Assembly (NCBI GenBank): GCA_040388605.1
Contig: JAZKBN010000028.1
Location: 37,789 to 101,788, forward strand
Source: JAZKBN01 sp040388605
GTDB taxonomy: Bacteria > Bacteroidota > Bacteroidia > Cytophagales > Flexibacteraceae
Length of the DNA stretch: 64,000 nucleotides
Reading direction: 5' to 3'
Shown here one piece after another: positions 34,473 to 43,614 of the stretch. A model generated the notes under the pieces. That model saw only the letters and a list, made by a program, of their open reading frames with translations. It was not told the DNA's origin and did not search any database. Made by a program: the position numbers and the translations under genes. Numbering within the stretch: the stretch's first letter is position 1; each line of letters opens with the position of its first letter.

Positions 34473-35825
34473 ATGAGGGGTAAAAATATTGGCAATGCTA
34501 ATGGCTTATTGCCACGGTTAAACCTTAGGTTTGGCTTAGGTATGCTGTTGCTTATGGTTTCAGCAATAACGTTGATACCCAAGCCGGCGAGAGCTCAAAA
34601 TAAAGGTACTGATACCGCGCCGGATACTTTAAGGCTAACCTTACAGCAGGCTGAGCAGTTGTTTCTTGAAAACAACTACCTGCTGCTTGCCCAAAAATTC
34701 AATATTAATACTTCTGAGGCTGCTGTTGAACAGGCAAAGCTTTGGAGCAACCCGGTATTTTCTTTTGAATCGGTAGCTTATAATCCGCATACTAAAAAGG
34801 CTTTTGATTACAGCAATAATACGCCCCAAACCGGGCAGTACATATTGCAGATTCAGCAAATGGTAAGCCTTGCCGCACAGCGCAGCAAATTGGTTCGCAT
34901 GGCTGAAACCAATACTGCCCTGCAACGCCTTGCTTTCGATGACCTCATGCGTACCCTGCGTCGTCAATTGCATGCGGCTTTTTTTGATTTGGCATCTGAG
35001 CAACGTAAGGTGGCGCTATATACAACTGAATCTTTAAGGTTGGGTCAGCTTATGGAGGCACAAAGAACAGCCCTGAGAAGCGGCGCCATATCGGGTTACG
35101 AGCTTACAAGGCTTGAGGTAGAGCAGCAAAGCCTGAATATGGAAATTGCTGCGCGCACCCAAACCATACTTTCGCTTAGCGCTGATTTTAAGCTGCTCAC
35201 CGCCATACCGGCCGGAACTGTACCTGTACCGCTCACACCCGAGCCCAAAGCAACTTTGTTACCCCTTGCCAATATTGCCATGGACTCTGCCATCGCCAAT
35301 CGGCCTGACATTAAAGCAGCAAAAACGCAGGTGCTTTACCAAAACCGCAACCTGAGCTACCAAAGGTCGTTGGCTGTGCCAAATCTTACGCTCGGGGCCG
35401 TTTATGATAAATTCGGCAGCGCTTTTAACAATTACACGGGGGTTTCCGCCTCTTTCGATATTCCTTTCCTGAACAGGAACCAAGGTAATATACAGGCTGC
35501 CGGTATTGGTATTAAAGCAGCTGAAGCAGGCAGTTTATATGCAGAGCAGGAGGTTCGCAACCAGGTTTTTGCTGCCCTGCAGCAATTGCAGCTTGCAAGG
35601 AATCAATATCTTGGAATAAGCCCTGAACTGAGGGCGTCGCTAAACCAAATATCGGCTGCTGCCATCAGCGATTATAACAAACGTATAATTTCGCTCATCG
35701 ACTTTATAGACAAAATACGCACAGCCCGCACTGCCCGCCTCAACGAGGCCGACATGCGAAACAATTACCTGCAGGCCATAGATAACTTTGAATCAGTAAC
35801 AAACACAGCATTCTTCCGGAAATGA
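34473..35825 (+). CDS. CzcC-like outer-membrane channel of a metal efflux system
   Basis: A 450-residue TolC-family protein with a signal peptide ending KPARAQ and two OEP repeats: LRLTLQQAEQLFLENNYLLLAQ near residues 51-71, and the second starting near 265 (MDSAIANRPDIKAAKTQVLY). It is closest in pattern to CzcC/CusC-type channels that pair with heavy-metal RND pumps. Its stop overlaps the next start (ATGA), so it is coupled to the adaptor. Transcription probably begins near 34309. Confidence 0.9.
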   Translation: MRGKNIGNANGLLPRLNLRFGLGMLLLMVSAITLIPKPARAQNKGTDTAPDTLRLTLQQAEQLFLENNYLLLAQKFNINTSEAAVEQAKLWSNPVFSFESVAYNPHTKKAFDYSNNTPQTGQYILQIQQMVSLAAQRSKLVRMAETNTALQRLAFDDLMRTLRRQLHAAFFDLASEQRKVALYTTESLRLGQLMEAQRTALRSGAISGYELTRLEVEQQSLNMEIAARTQTILSLSADFKLLTAIPAGTVPVPLTPEPKATLLPLANIAMDSAIANRPDIKAAKTQVLYQNRNLSYQRSLAVPNLTLGAVYDKFGSAFNNYTGVSASFDIPFLNRNQGNIQAAGIGIKAAEAGSLYAEQEVRNQVFAALQQLQLARNQYLGISPELRASLNQISAAAISDYNKRIISLIDFIDKIRTARTARLNEADMRNNYLQAIDNFESVTNTAFFRK

Positions 35826-36916
35826 GCGCATTCAGATTAATTACATTGCTTATAGCATCGGGCCTGCTCATACAGGGCTGCACCGGCAAAGCCGGCAAGG
35901 AAGCCCCGATACCCGCTTCGCCCGAACGCGATACGTTTACCTATAAAAAATACAAGGTTGAACTTATTTCTGCAGATAATAAGCTGCAGTTCAACGGCGA
36001 TGTAACCTACGACCAAAACAACGTAGTTCGCGTTTACCCCATTGTAAGCGGGAACGCCGAAGATGTAAACGTGGAGCTGGGTACAATGGTTTCGGCCGGG
36101 CAACAGCTGGCTCTTATTCGCAGCAGCGATATAAGTAATTACGGAAGCGCATACCGTGCCGCAAAAGCCAATACCGAGCTTCAAAAGAAAGATATGGAAA
36201 TAGCTGAGGCCTTATTTAAGAGCCAATCGGTTAGCGAGCTTGATGTGCTCAGGGCACGTAAAGAATATGAAAATGCCAAAACCGAGCTTAGCAGGCAGGA
36301 AGCGCAATTGAAAATGTATGGCGGTAATACAGCTTCGGCCGAGCAGCCTTACTACTCTGTAAAAAGCCCGATTAACGGCTACGTGGTTGAAAAGAACCTG
36401 ACCAAGAGTATGCTTATACGTCCGGATAACAATGCGCCCCTGTTCACAATCAGTGATTTGCGCAAGGTATGGGTGGTAGCAGATGTTTATGAAAACGATA
36501 TTGCCGCCATTAAAACCGGGCAGGATGTAACAATTTCAACCCTTGCCTACCCTGACAAGGAGTTTACCGGTAAAATCAGCAACATTGCCTCGGTGCTCGA
36601 CCGCAACAGCAGGGTGCTTAAAGTACGCATAGAGCTTAATAACCCCGACGGTATTCTTAAGCCCGATATGTTCGCGCTTATAAATATCAAAATCCCTGAA
36701 TCGGAAAAGCTGCTGGCGGTTAAGCCCCGCTCCCTCATTTTCGACAGAGATAACTACTACGTTGTTATAGCGCTGCCCGGCAATAAGTTCGAAATACGCG
36801 AGGTGGAACTTGTTAAAAGCACCGGCCGCTTTGCCTATATACGCAAGGGAATAAATGTTGGCGACGACGTAGTTTCAGAAGGCAGCCTGCTGATTTACAA
36901 CGAGCTGAAAGACTAA
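35822..36916 (+). CDS. CzcB-like periplasmic adaptor of a metal efflux system
   Basis: A 364-residue membrane fusion lipoprotein: the signal peptide ends in a lipobox (LLIQGC). The order is barrel and lipoyl half (FNGDVTYDQNNVVRVYPIVSGNAEDV), an alpha-hairpin with NTELQKKDMEIAEALFKSQSV, a second lipoyl half (VKSPINGYVVEKNLTKSMLI), then a beta-barrel domain (VWVVADVYENDIAAIKTGQDV). This layout matches CzcB/CusB-type adaptors. No Met-rich metal motif is evident. It is 93 bases from the pump gene, with a small hairpin (AGGGGATATTCTCCCCT) in that gap. Confidence 0.92.
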   Translation: MSAFRLITLLIASGLLIQGCTGKAGKEAPIPASPERDTFTYKKYKVELISADNKLQFNGDVTYDQNNVVRVYPIVSGNAEDVNVELGTMVSAGQQLALIRSSDISNYGSAYRAAKANTELQKKDMEIAEALFKSQSVSELDVLRARKEYENAKTELSRQEAQLKMYGGNTASAEQPYYSVKSPINGYVVEKNLTKSMLIRPDNNAPLFTISDLRKVWVVADVYENDIAAIKTGQDVTISTLAYPDKEFTGKISNIASVLDRNSRVLKVRIELNNPDGILKPDMFALINIKIPESEKLLAVKPRSLIFDRDNYYVVIALPGNKFEIREVELVKSTGRFAYIRKGINVGDDVVSEGSLLIYNELKD

Positions 36917-37009
36917 AATCAGCACTCCCGCGAAGCAAACTCCAGGCTTCGTACCACAGGTTATAAGCATTTTTACTGAGGGGATATTCTCCCCTGTAAG
37001 CCAATATAA

Positions 37010-40000
37010 ATGAACAGCTTCATCAGGTCACTGATAGCGTTTTCGCTTAAAAACAAATTCTTTATTTTCTTCGCCACGGCCCTGTTGGTGGTTGCCGGCG
37101 TGTTCAGCTTTATGAACACACCCATTGAGGCATTCCCTGATATGACCAATACCAATGTGGTTATTGTAACCCAATGGCCCGGCCGCAGCAGCGAGGAAGT
37201 TGAACGCTTTGTAACCATTCCCATAGAAACGGAAATGAACGTAATCGACAAAAAAACGTCGCTGCGCTCCATTTCCCTCTTTGGCCTTTCAGTGGTTACC
37301 ATGATTTTCGACGACGGTGTTGAAGATTTTAAGGCCCGTGTGGAAGTGGCCAACCGCCTTTCCAACGTAAACCTGCCTGATGGCTCCGACGCAGAAATTT
37401 TACCTCCCAGCGGCCCAACCGGTGAAATTTTCAGGTACACTTTAACCAGCGCCCAAAAAGACCAAACCGAGCTTAAAACCATACAGGACTGGATTATTGA
37501 CAAAGAAATCAAGTCTGTTTCCGGTATTGCCGACGTGGTCAGCTTCGGTGGTAAAGTTCGAATTTTTGAAGTAAGCGTGAACCCGGGGCTGTTGGCCAAA
37601 TACGAGTTCTCTGCGCTTGATGTTTACAACGCCATTCGTAAAGCCAATATCAACGTTGGCGGCGATGTAGTGGTGCAGGGTCAGCAGGCATTTGTGGTAA
37701 GGGGAATCGGAATACTGCAGAATTCGGCAGAAATTGAAGCGCTGGTAATAGATAACCGCGACGGCACCCCGGTTCGTATAAAAGATGTGGCTGTAGTCAG
37801 GGATACTTACCAGCCCCGCCTGGGTATTGCCGGGCGAGACACCACCGATGACGTAGTGGAAGGTATTGTACTTATGCGTAAAGGCGGCAACCCGGCCGAA
37901 GTGCTGGAAGCCCTGCATGCTAAAGTAGCCGAGCTGAACGAAAGCGTTTTGCCGGGCGATGTAAAAATTAAGACCTTTTACGACCGCACCAACCTGAATA
38001 ACTTTACCATGCATACCGTGAGCGAGAACGTATTTCTCGGCATAGGCCTGGTAACATTAATCCTGCTCTTATTCCTCGCCGACTGGCGTACAACTGTAAC
38101 TGTAGCCATAGTAATTCCCTTGGCGCTTCTGTTTGCGTTTATACTGATGCGTATTAAGGGCATGTCGGCTAACCTGCTGAGCATTGGCGCTATCGACTTT
38201 GGTATAATCATAGACGGCGCCGTGGTAATGGTGGAAGGCATTTTTGTAATGCTGGCTCATAAAGCACACAGGCTGGGTATGGAAAAATACGCCAAGCGTG
38301 CCAAAATGAGCAGCATACTCAAAACTGCCACAGAGATGGGCAAGAGTATATTTATAAGCAAGCTTATTATTATAACTGCCCTTATCCCCATTTTCAGCTT
38401 CCAGAAAGTGGAAGGGAAAATGTTCTCTCCTTTGGCATTTACCCTTGGGTTTGCACTTTTAGGTGCCTTGATTATCAGCCTTACCCTTGTACCGGTACTT
38501 TGCAGTATTTTACTGAATGTGCGTGTACGTGAAAGGGAAAACCCTTTTATAAACGGCATGAACCGCCTGATAATTCCGGCGCTCGATTGGGTTTTAAAAC
38601 ACCCGAGGAAGGGTATAATGGCTGCAGTTATACTTTTGGTAATCAGTGTGTTCGCATTCGGCAGGGTTGGTTCTGAGTTTTTGCCCCACCTGAACGAAGG
38701 CTCAATTTATGTAAGGGCCACATTGCCTATGTCGGTATCGCTTTCAGAAGGTTACCATTATACGCGAAAGTTCAGGTCGGCATTTAAAGAGTTCCCCGAA
38801 GTGCGCAGCGTAATAAGCCAAACCGGACGACCTAACGACGGCACAGACCCTACCGGCTTCTTCAACGCCGAATTCTTTGTGGATCTTTATCCTAAGGACG
38901 ACTGGAAGCGCGACATCACAAAAGATGAGCTTGTTGAGCAAATGCAGGCACGGCTCGATAAGTTCCCCGGTATAAGCTTTAACTTCTCACAGCCTATTTC
39001 CGATAACGTGGAGGAAGCTGTAAGCGGGGTAAAGGGCAGCATGGCCATTAAAATTATAGGTAAAGACTTAGTGCAGCTTGAACGCTGCGCCGATTCGGTT
39101 TTTGCCGTAATGAACAAAATAGACGGCGTGGCAGACTTAGGCGTTTTCCGAAACCTGGGGCAGCCTGAACTTGATATTAACCTTGATCAGCAGAAAATGG
39201 CCCTCTACGGTGTGTTTACCGAAGATGCCCAGGCTGTAATTGAAACCGCGATAGGTGGTAAAACAGCCGGCAAGGTATATGAAGATGAGCGCCGTTTCGA
39301 TATTCGTATTCGTTACGATGAACCTTACAGATGGAATACCAATGTTATCAGCCAGCTGCGTGTACCAACCGAAAACGGCAATCGTATTCCGCTGAAAGAG
39401 ATAGCGGAAATTAAGGTAAAGTCGGGACCGGCATTTATTTACCGGGAAGGTAATAAGCGCTTTATAGCCATTAAATTCAGCGTTCGCGGTCGTGATTTAG
39501 GAAGTACCATACAGGAAGCTCAAAACACCGTTGCTGCCAAGGTAAAGCTGCCCGAAGGCTATACCATGAAATGGAACGGCGAGTTTGAAAATCAGCAAAG
39601 GGCAACGCAAAGACTTACTTACGTAGTGCCTATAAGCATAGTTGTAATTTTCCTCATCCTTTATATTGCCTTTGGCAGCACCCAGGATGCAGCAATTGTA
39701 TTGCTTAACGTACCTTTTGCGCTTATCGGCGGTATATTGGCATTGCTCTTTACGGGGGTTAACTTCAGTATATCGGCAGGTGTGGGCTTTATAGCGCTCT
39801 TTGGTGTATCGGTACAGAACGGGGTAATTCTTGTGAACATATTTAAGGAAAACCTGAAGCTGGGTGTGCCCCTGAAACAGGCTGTTCGGGCAGGTACCAT
39901 AAGCCGAATCAGGCCGGTGGTAATGACAGCCCTTATGGCATCTTTAGGTTTGCTTCCGGCTGCTTTAAGCACAGGTATTGGCTCTGAAACGCAAAAGCCA

Positions 40001-40147
40001 TTAGCCATTGTTGTAATTGGCGGACTTATTTCTGCTACTATACTGGTGCTGCTGATTTTGCCTGCCATTTTTGCCGGGGTTTATGGCGTTAAAGAGCGCC
40101 GTGAGCACAGGCGCAAAAACGGCCCCGATACCAAACCAAAACAATAA
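37010..40147 (+). CDS. CzcA-type heavy-metal RND efflux pump
   Basis: The 1045-residue inner-membrane transporter belongs to the HME branch of RND pumps. TM4 carries IDFGIIIDGAVVMVEG with D396, D402 and E409, matching the acidic triad (D402, D408, E415) of Cupriavidus CzcA that couples protons to export of divalent Zn, Co or Cd. Copper/silver pumps lack the DFG motif, so a divalent-metal role is more likely. Other hallmarks are EAFPDMTNTNVVIVTQWPG, the FLPHLNEGSIYVRATLPMS segment of the second porter loop, and the GSETQKPLAIVVIGGL block at the end. It is the third gene of the operon and no metal regulator is adjacent. Confidence 0.94.
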   Translation: MNSFIRSLIAFSLKNKFFIFFATALLVVAGVFSFMNTPIEAFPDMTNTNVVIVTQWPGRSSEEVERFVTIPIETEMNVIDKKTSLRSISLFGLSVVTMIFDDGVEDFKARVEVANRLSNVNLPDGSDAEILPPSGPTGEIFRYTLTSAQKDQTELKTIQDWIIDKEIKSVSGIADVVSFGGKVRIFEVSVNPGLLAKYEFSALDVYNAIRKANINVGGDVVVQGQQAFVVRGIGILQNSAEIEALVIDNRDGTPVRIKDVAVVRDTYQPRLGIAGRDTTDDVVEGIVLMRKGGNPAEVLEALHAKVAELNESVLPGDVKIKTFYDRTNLNNFTMHTVSENVFLGIGLVTLILLLFLADWRTTVTVAIVIPLALLFAFILMRIKGMSANLLSIGAIDFGIIIDGAVVMVEGIFVMLAHKAHRLGMEKYAKRAKMSSILKTATEMGKSIFISKLIIITALIPIFSFQKVEGKMFSPLAFTLGFALLGALIISLTLVPVLCSILLNVRVRERENPFINGMNRLIIPALDWVLKHPRKGIMAAVILLVISVFAFGRVGSEFLPHLNEGSIYVRATLPMSVSLSEGYHYTRKFRSAFKEFPEVRSVISQTGRPNDGTDPTGFFNAEFFVDLYPKDDWKRDITKDELVEQMQARLDKFPGISFNFSQPISDNVEEAVSGVKGSMAIKIIGKDLVQLERCADSVFAVMNKIDGVADLGVFRNLGQPELDINLDQQKMALYGVFTEDAQAVIETAIGGKTAGKVYEDERRFDIRIRYDEPYRWNTNVISQLRVPTENGNRIPLKEIAEIKVKSGPAFIYREGNKRFIAIKFSVRGRDLGSTIQEAQNTVAAKVKLPEGYTMKWNGEFENQQRATQRLTYVVPISIVVIFLILYIAFGSTQDAAIVLLNVPFALIGGILALLFTGVNFSISAGVGFIALFGVSVQNGVILVNIFKENLKLGVPLKQAVRAGTISRIRPVVMTALMASLGLLPAALSTGIGSETQKPLAIVVIGGLISATILVLLILPAIFAGVYGVKERREHRRKNGPDTKPKQ

Positions 40148-40174
40148 ACAGGCTGCAAATTTGTTATTCTGTTC

Positions 40175-40210
40175 AAAAGCCGGGAAAGAGATAAAATCTT
40201 CCCGGCTTTT
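40175..40210 (+). terminator. Terminator of the metal efflux operon
   Basis: AAAAGCCGGGAA (40175-40186) and TTCCCGGCTTTT (40199-40210) form a perfect 12-base stem that ends in TTTT, 27 bases after the pump stop codon. Confidence 0.85.
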
Positions 40211-40300
40211 GGTTTATAATTAATACTCAGCCGGGGCATATAAATAGCCCGGAATTGCTGAAATTTGCCACAGTAAAATAACATCTTTCAAAAGCTTCCC

Positions 40301-41317
40301 ATGTTGATAGCTATAGTTGGCGCCACCGGATTGGTAGGCACCGAGATTCTAAAAGTGCTGGCAGAAAGCCCGCTTCAAAACGAAGAAATAATGCCTGTTG
40401 CCTCCGCGGCATCCGTAGGCAAAACGGTAACATATAAAGGAAAGCAGGTAGCGGTTGTAAGCGCAGAAACAGCCTTAGAGGCCCGGCCCGATATTGCTAT
40501 ATTTTCTGCAGGCGGCAGCATATCGCTTGAGCTGGCGCCTAAGTTTGCAGCTGTAGGAACCACTGTGGTAGATAACAGCAGCGCCTGGCGCATGAACCCG
40601 GCCAATAAGCTTATAGTACCTGAAATTAACGCAGATACCCTTACCCCGGCCGATAAAATAATAGCCAATCCCAATTGCAGCACCATACAAATGGTAATGG
40701 TTTTAAACCCGCTGCATAAAAAATACGGCGTTAAACGCGTGGTAGTAAGCACCTATCAAAGCGTAACCGGTACCGGCAAAAAAGCTGTTGACCAAATGAA
40801 TGCCGAACGCAACGGAACGGAAGCGCCTAAAGCATACGCCTACCCAATAGACATGAACCTGATTCCGCATATAGATGTTTTTCTTGATAACGGCTATACC
40901 AAGGAAGAGATGAAAATGGTTCACGAAACCAAGAAAATCATGGGCGATGATTCTATTCGGGTAACCGCTACCGCAGTGCGTGTTCCCGTAATGGGCGGAC
41001 ACAGCGAAAGTGTTAACATAGAGTTCGAACATGATTTCGATATTGATGATGTACGCGCACTCTTAGCTGATACCCAAGGCGTTGTGGTAACAGATGATGT
41101 TGCCAACCTGAAATACCCCATGCCCCTGCACAGCCATGGTAAAGACGAGGTTTTTGTAGGCCGCATTCGTCGTGATGAAACACAGGCAAACACCCTGAAT
41201 CTTTGGATTGTAGCAGATAACCTGCGTAAAGGTGCCGCCACCAATGCAGTACAGATTGCTGCCTACTTGCAGGAGCATAACCTGCTTCAAAAGGCTGCCG
41301 AACCGGTATCAAAATAA
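40301..41317 (+). CDS. asd: Aspartate-semialdehyde dehydrogenase
   Basis: Asd reduces L-aspartyl-4-phosphate to aspartate semialdehyde with NADPH, feeding lysine/diaminopimelate, threonine and methionine synthesis. The 338-residue protein has the nucleotide-binding VGATGLVGTEIL at residues 6-17, VVDNSSAWRM, the active-site Cys126 in IANPNCSTIQ, STYQSVTGTGKKA, and the C-terminal catalytic segment RVPVMGGHSESVNIEF, with the His typical of the family. It starts at the ATG directly before the Rossmann strand. It is a single gene between a terminator and tRNA-Ala. Confidence 0.96.
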   Translation: MLIAIVGATGLVGTEILKVLAESPLQNEEIMPVASAASVGKTVTYKGKQVAVVSAETALEARPDIAIFSAGGSISLELAPKFAAVGTTVVDNSSAWRMNPANKLIVPEINADTLTPADKIIANPNCSTIQMVMVLNPLHKKYGVKRVVVSTYQSVTGTGKKAVDQMNAERNGTEAPKAYAYPIDMNLIPHIDVFLDNGYTKEEMKMVHETKKIMGDDSIRVTATAVRVPVMGGHSESVNIEFEHDFDIDDVRALLADTQGVVVTDDVANLKYPMPLHSHGKDEVFVGRIRRDETQANTLNLWIVADNLRKGAATNAVQIAAYLQEHNLLQKAAEPVSK

Positions 41318-41339
41318 ATTCAGGTTTTTTAGTTCGGTA

Positions 41340-41371
41340 TTTGGATAAGAATGCTGAAAACTGCACTTTTG
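41340..41371 (+). promoter_or_regulatory. Promoter of tRNA-Ala
   Basis: TTTG at 41340-41343 and CACTTTTG at 41364-41371 (one mismatch to TAnnTTTG) are 20 bases apart, the usual Bacteroidota -33/-7 spacing. A short leader with the TCCCG/CGGGA pair precedes the tRNA. Confidence 0.6.
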
Positions 41372-41403
41372 CATCCCGGTTCGCAGGAATCGGGATGTAT
41401 TGA

Positions 41404-41479
<76 letters not shown>

Positions 41480-41488
41480 CAGATTATT

Positions 41489-41522
41489 AAGGCCTTACGA
41501 AATACTCGTAAGGCCTTTTTTA
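41489..41522 (+). terminator. Terminator of tRNA-Ala
   Basis: AAGGCCTTACGA (41489-41500) and TCGTAAGGCCTT (41506-41517) form a perfect 12-base stem with a 5-base loop, followed by TTTTT. Confidence 0.93.
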
Positions 41523-41551
41523 ATATATTTACAAAAACAAATACCGTTAAA

Positions 41552-42235
41552 ATGAAACATATAATGTTGGCTTGCCTGTTGTTGGGTTTCATATTTAACG
41601 GTAACAGTCAAAGCAGGGGTTCTTTCCGGAAGCCGGGTTATAATAATACAAAGGGCTCAAAAGTTTCTCCTCAAAAAACCGGTTTAATACCTGTTAAGCC
41701 GCAGGCCGACACAAAAGTTAACCCTGCAGGTGAAAGGCTTTCTTCGGTGAAGCTGACTTCAGAAGAAATGAAGCTGTATAATTTAATTATGGCTTACAGG
41801 AAAGAGAATAACCTGCCGCTTATTCCTTTATCAAAATCTCTGACTTATGTGGCGCAGGTGCACTGCCTCGATTTAGCAACNNNNNNNNNNGTTGGTGAAT
41901 GCAATGCCCACAGCTGGTCTGATAAAGGTAAATGGAAAGCAGTTTGCTTTACCCCTGACCATAAAAACGCGGCTTTAATGTGGAGCAAACCGGCAGAGCT
42001 AACCGACTATAAGTTTAACGGGTTTGAAATTGGGTTTTCAACCACCGGTTTGGCCGACGCACCCGGTGCATTAGCCAGCTGGAAAGGCAGCCCCGGCCAT
42101 AATGCCGTTATGATCAATGGCTCAATCTGGAAAGATATGAATTGGAAAGCAATTGGTGTGGGCTTATATAAAGGCTATTCAGTAGTCTGGTTCGGCGATA
42201 ATACTGATGCAGCGGGCGAGCCTGCAAAACCGTGA
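41552..42235 (+). CDS. CAP (SCP/PR-1-like) domain secreted protein
   Basis: A secreted protein of about 227 residues. The signal peptide is MKHIMLACLLLGFIFNGNSQ, followed by a basic low-complexity linker and a CAP-like domain: LIMAYRKENNLPLIPLSKSL, VAQVHCLDLA, then after the gap ECNAHSWSDKGKWKAVCF. HSWS and the terminal AIGVGLYKGYSVVWFGD are typical of the Bacteroidota CAP family. The biological role is unknown. ATG 41552 is chosen because earlier in-frame starts lie inside the tRNA. Ten N interrupt it at 41881-41890 with the frame preserved. Confidence 0.86.
   Translation: MKHIMLACLLLGFIFNGNSQSRGSFRKPGYNNTKGSKVSPQKTGLIPVKPQADTKVNPAGERLSSVKLTSEEMKLYNLIMAYRKENNLPLIPLSKSLTYVAQVHCLDLAXXXXVGECNAHSWSDKGKWKAVCFTPDHKNAALMWSKPAELTDYKFNGFEIGFSTTGLADAPGALASWKGSPGHNAVMINGSIWKDMNWKAIGVGLYKGYSVVWFGDNTDAAGEPAKP
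41881..41890. other. Assembly gap of ten N
   Basis: Unknown bases inside the CAP-domain gene. Both sides read in one frame and conserved residues are spaced roughly as in the family, so the length is close to right. Confidence 0.95.
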
Positions 42236-42309
42236 TTTTATTATCATACATGAACGTTTGCTCGACAGCAAAACAATTCGGATTAAATTTAAAACCTGAA
42301 ATTTGAAGC

Positions 42310-42780
42310 ATGAAACCAATACCCACCTTATACGAATGGGCAGGCGATATGCAAACCTTCGAAAGCCTGTTTAGTACTTTCTACGATAAGGTTATAAATG
42401 ACGATTTACTTGGGCCTGTTTTTGAGCACATGTCGGCTGAGCACCGTAAAATGGTGGCACATTTTGTTGCCGAAGTTTTTGGCGGACCAAAGCTTTATTC
42501 TTACGAAGACGGCGGAAGCCATGCCGGTATGATTGGAAAGCATATAGGCAAAATGCTCAATGAAGAAAAAAGGCAACGCTGGGTGCAGCTCCTGATTCAA
42601 ACAGCCGATGAAAATGGCCTTAAATCTGACCCTGAATTCAGGTCGGCCTTTGTGGGGTATATTGAATGGGGTACCCGCATTGCAGTAATTAATTCGCAGC
42701 TGACAGAAAATCCAATGGGGGCAAGTGAGCCAATGCCCAAATGGGGCTGGGGGGAAACGGGCGGACCTTATTTGGGGTAG
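42310..42780 (+). CDS. Group II (TrHbO-type) truncated haemoglobin
   Basis: A 156-residue haem protein of the 2-on-2 globin family. The proximal haem ligand is H78 in GGSHAGMIGKHIGKML, the group II marker Trp (G8) is W91 in KRQRWVQLL, and VFGGPKLYS is the conserved E-F loop. Such globins bind oxygen and may act in oxygen sensing or nitric-oxide and peroxide chemistry. The C-terminal extension (GASEPMPKWGWGETGGPYLG) is typical of the group II family. It is a cytosolic protein starting at ATG 42310, and appears monocistronic, 75 bases after the CAP gene. Confidence 0.92.
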   Translation: MKPIPTLYEWAGDMQTFESLFSTFYDKVINDDLLGPVFEHMSAEHRKMVAHFVAEVFGGPKLYSYEDGGSHAGMIGKHIGKMLNEEKRQRWVQLLIQTADENGLKSDPEFRSAFVGYIEWGTRIAVINSQLTENPMGASEPMPKWGWGETGGPYLG

Positions 42781-42820
42781 GCGGGTGGTGTTTATTGTTT
42801 TGACGATAGGGTTTTGTAGG

Positions 42821-42881
42821 TTCCTATCGGTCCCTATCGGCTCTTATCGGGTCCATATCGGGTCGTATCGGTCCTTATTGG
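42821..42881. repeat. Phased short tandem repeat, unit about 10 bases (TATCGG)
   Basis: TATCGG starts at 42825, 42835, 42845, 42856 and 42866, and a variant TATTGG starts at 42876. The spacing is 10, 10, 11, 10 and 10 bases, with C/T-rich variable bases between. It lies 41 bases after the truncated haemoglobin gene, in non-coding DNA. Confidence 0.85.
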
Positions 42882-43266
42882 CTCTTTGAATATTTACATA
42901 GATACGTTTTTAGTATGGGCACATAAGACTTGAACAGCATGGCACCGGTCCGGGGACCAATTACAATGCTGTTTAATCTTTACTGTACCTACAAAGAAAG
43001 GACACCGAGTTACCCCGATGTCCCTGAGATGATACGCTATGTCTTCAGCAATTACTTTTTAAACCTTTCGCTTCCGCCTTTAGTGCCTGTATGGTTTGCA
43101 TCCATGGCATCGGAACGATTATTTCCGGGGGTGCTGTGGTTGGGGTTATTGCTGTGTTTTTCGTTGGCGGCATCGTTTTGTTTTGGTGCCGGTTTTTTCA
43201 GAATACTCATAGTGGTGGTGATTAGCAGGTGTTTAGTACTGATTTACAAAAGGCAATTATCGTGCC
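42882..43266. other. Gene-poor stretch
   Basis: A reading frame from TTG 42930 to 43397 could encode a hydrophobic peptide, but it overlaps the convincing minus-strand gene at 43267-43560 and resembles no family, so it is not called. Nothing else is recognised. Confidence 0.5.
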
Positions 43267-43560
43267 TTAGTATTGTTTTCCTTTCCAACGGTTTTCACGT
43301 TTTCCGTTTGCGCTGTAAGAGCCGTCGTGGCCTTCAAGCTTTACAAGTTTATTGTAAATACCCAGCAGTAAGATTGGTGCTGCCCATTGGCCAATGAAAA
43401 GGCTTAAAGGTTTCTTCTTCATTACCTGGTAGCAGAGCGAAACGCCCATTGCCCCAACTGCTGCCCATAAGAATACATCTGAAGGAACTTTTGCAGTTTG
43501 CTCTTCAATCATTGTTGCCACAGGTCCTTCTTTGTGTTCCGGATTTGGATTGGTTGCCAT
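43267..43560 (-). CDS. Small conserved-type membrane protein
   Basis: A 97-residue protein with a hydrophilic N terminus (NPNPEHKEGPVATMIEEQTAKVPSD is the first third) and two predicted transmembrane helices, VFLWAAVGAMGVSLCYQVM and FIGQWAAPILLLGIYNKLV. I recall similar small proteins of unknown function from Bacteroidota, but assign no role. The start ATG at 43558-43560 is clear. It lies 54 bases before the next minus-strand membrane protein gene end, so the two may be co-transcribed, with this gene second. Confidence 0.7.
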   Translation of the reverse strand: MATNPNPEHKEGPVATMIEEQTAKVPSDVFLWAAVGAMGVSLCYQVMKKKPLSLFIGQWAAPILLLGIYNKLVKLEGHDGSYSANGKRENRWKGKQY

Positions 43561-43614
43561 TATTGTTTGTTGTTATTTAATTTATAGTGGTTTATTTAAT
43601 TGTAATTCAGTTCT

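Noticed and set aside
42821..42881. Possible CRISPR array in the TATCGG repeats
   Set aside because: Units are only 10-11 bases, there are no spacers of constant length, and no cas genes are present.
42930..43397. A 155-codon reading frame on the plus strand, hydrophobic, starting with TTG
   Set aside because: It overlaps a better minus-strand gene at 43267-43560, resembles no family, and has composition typical of an antisense frame.
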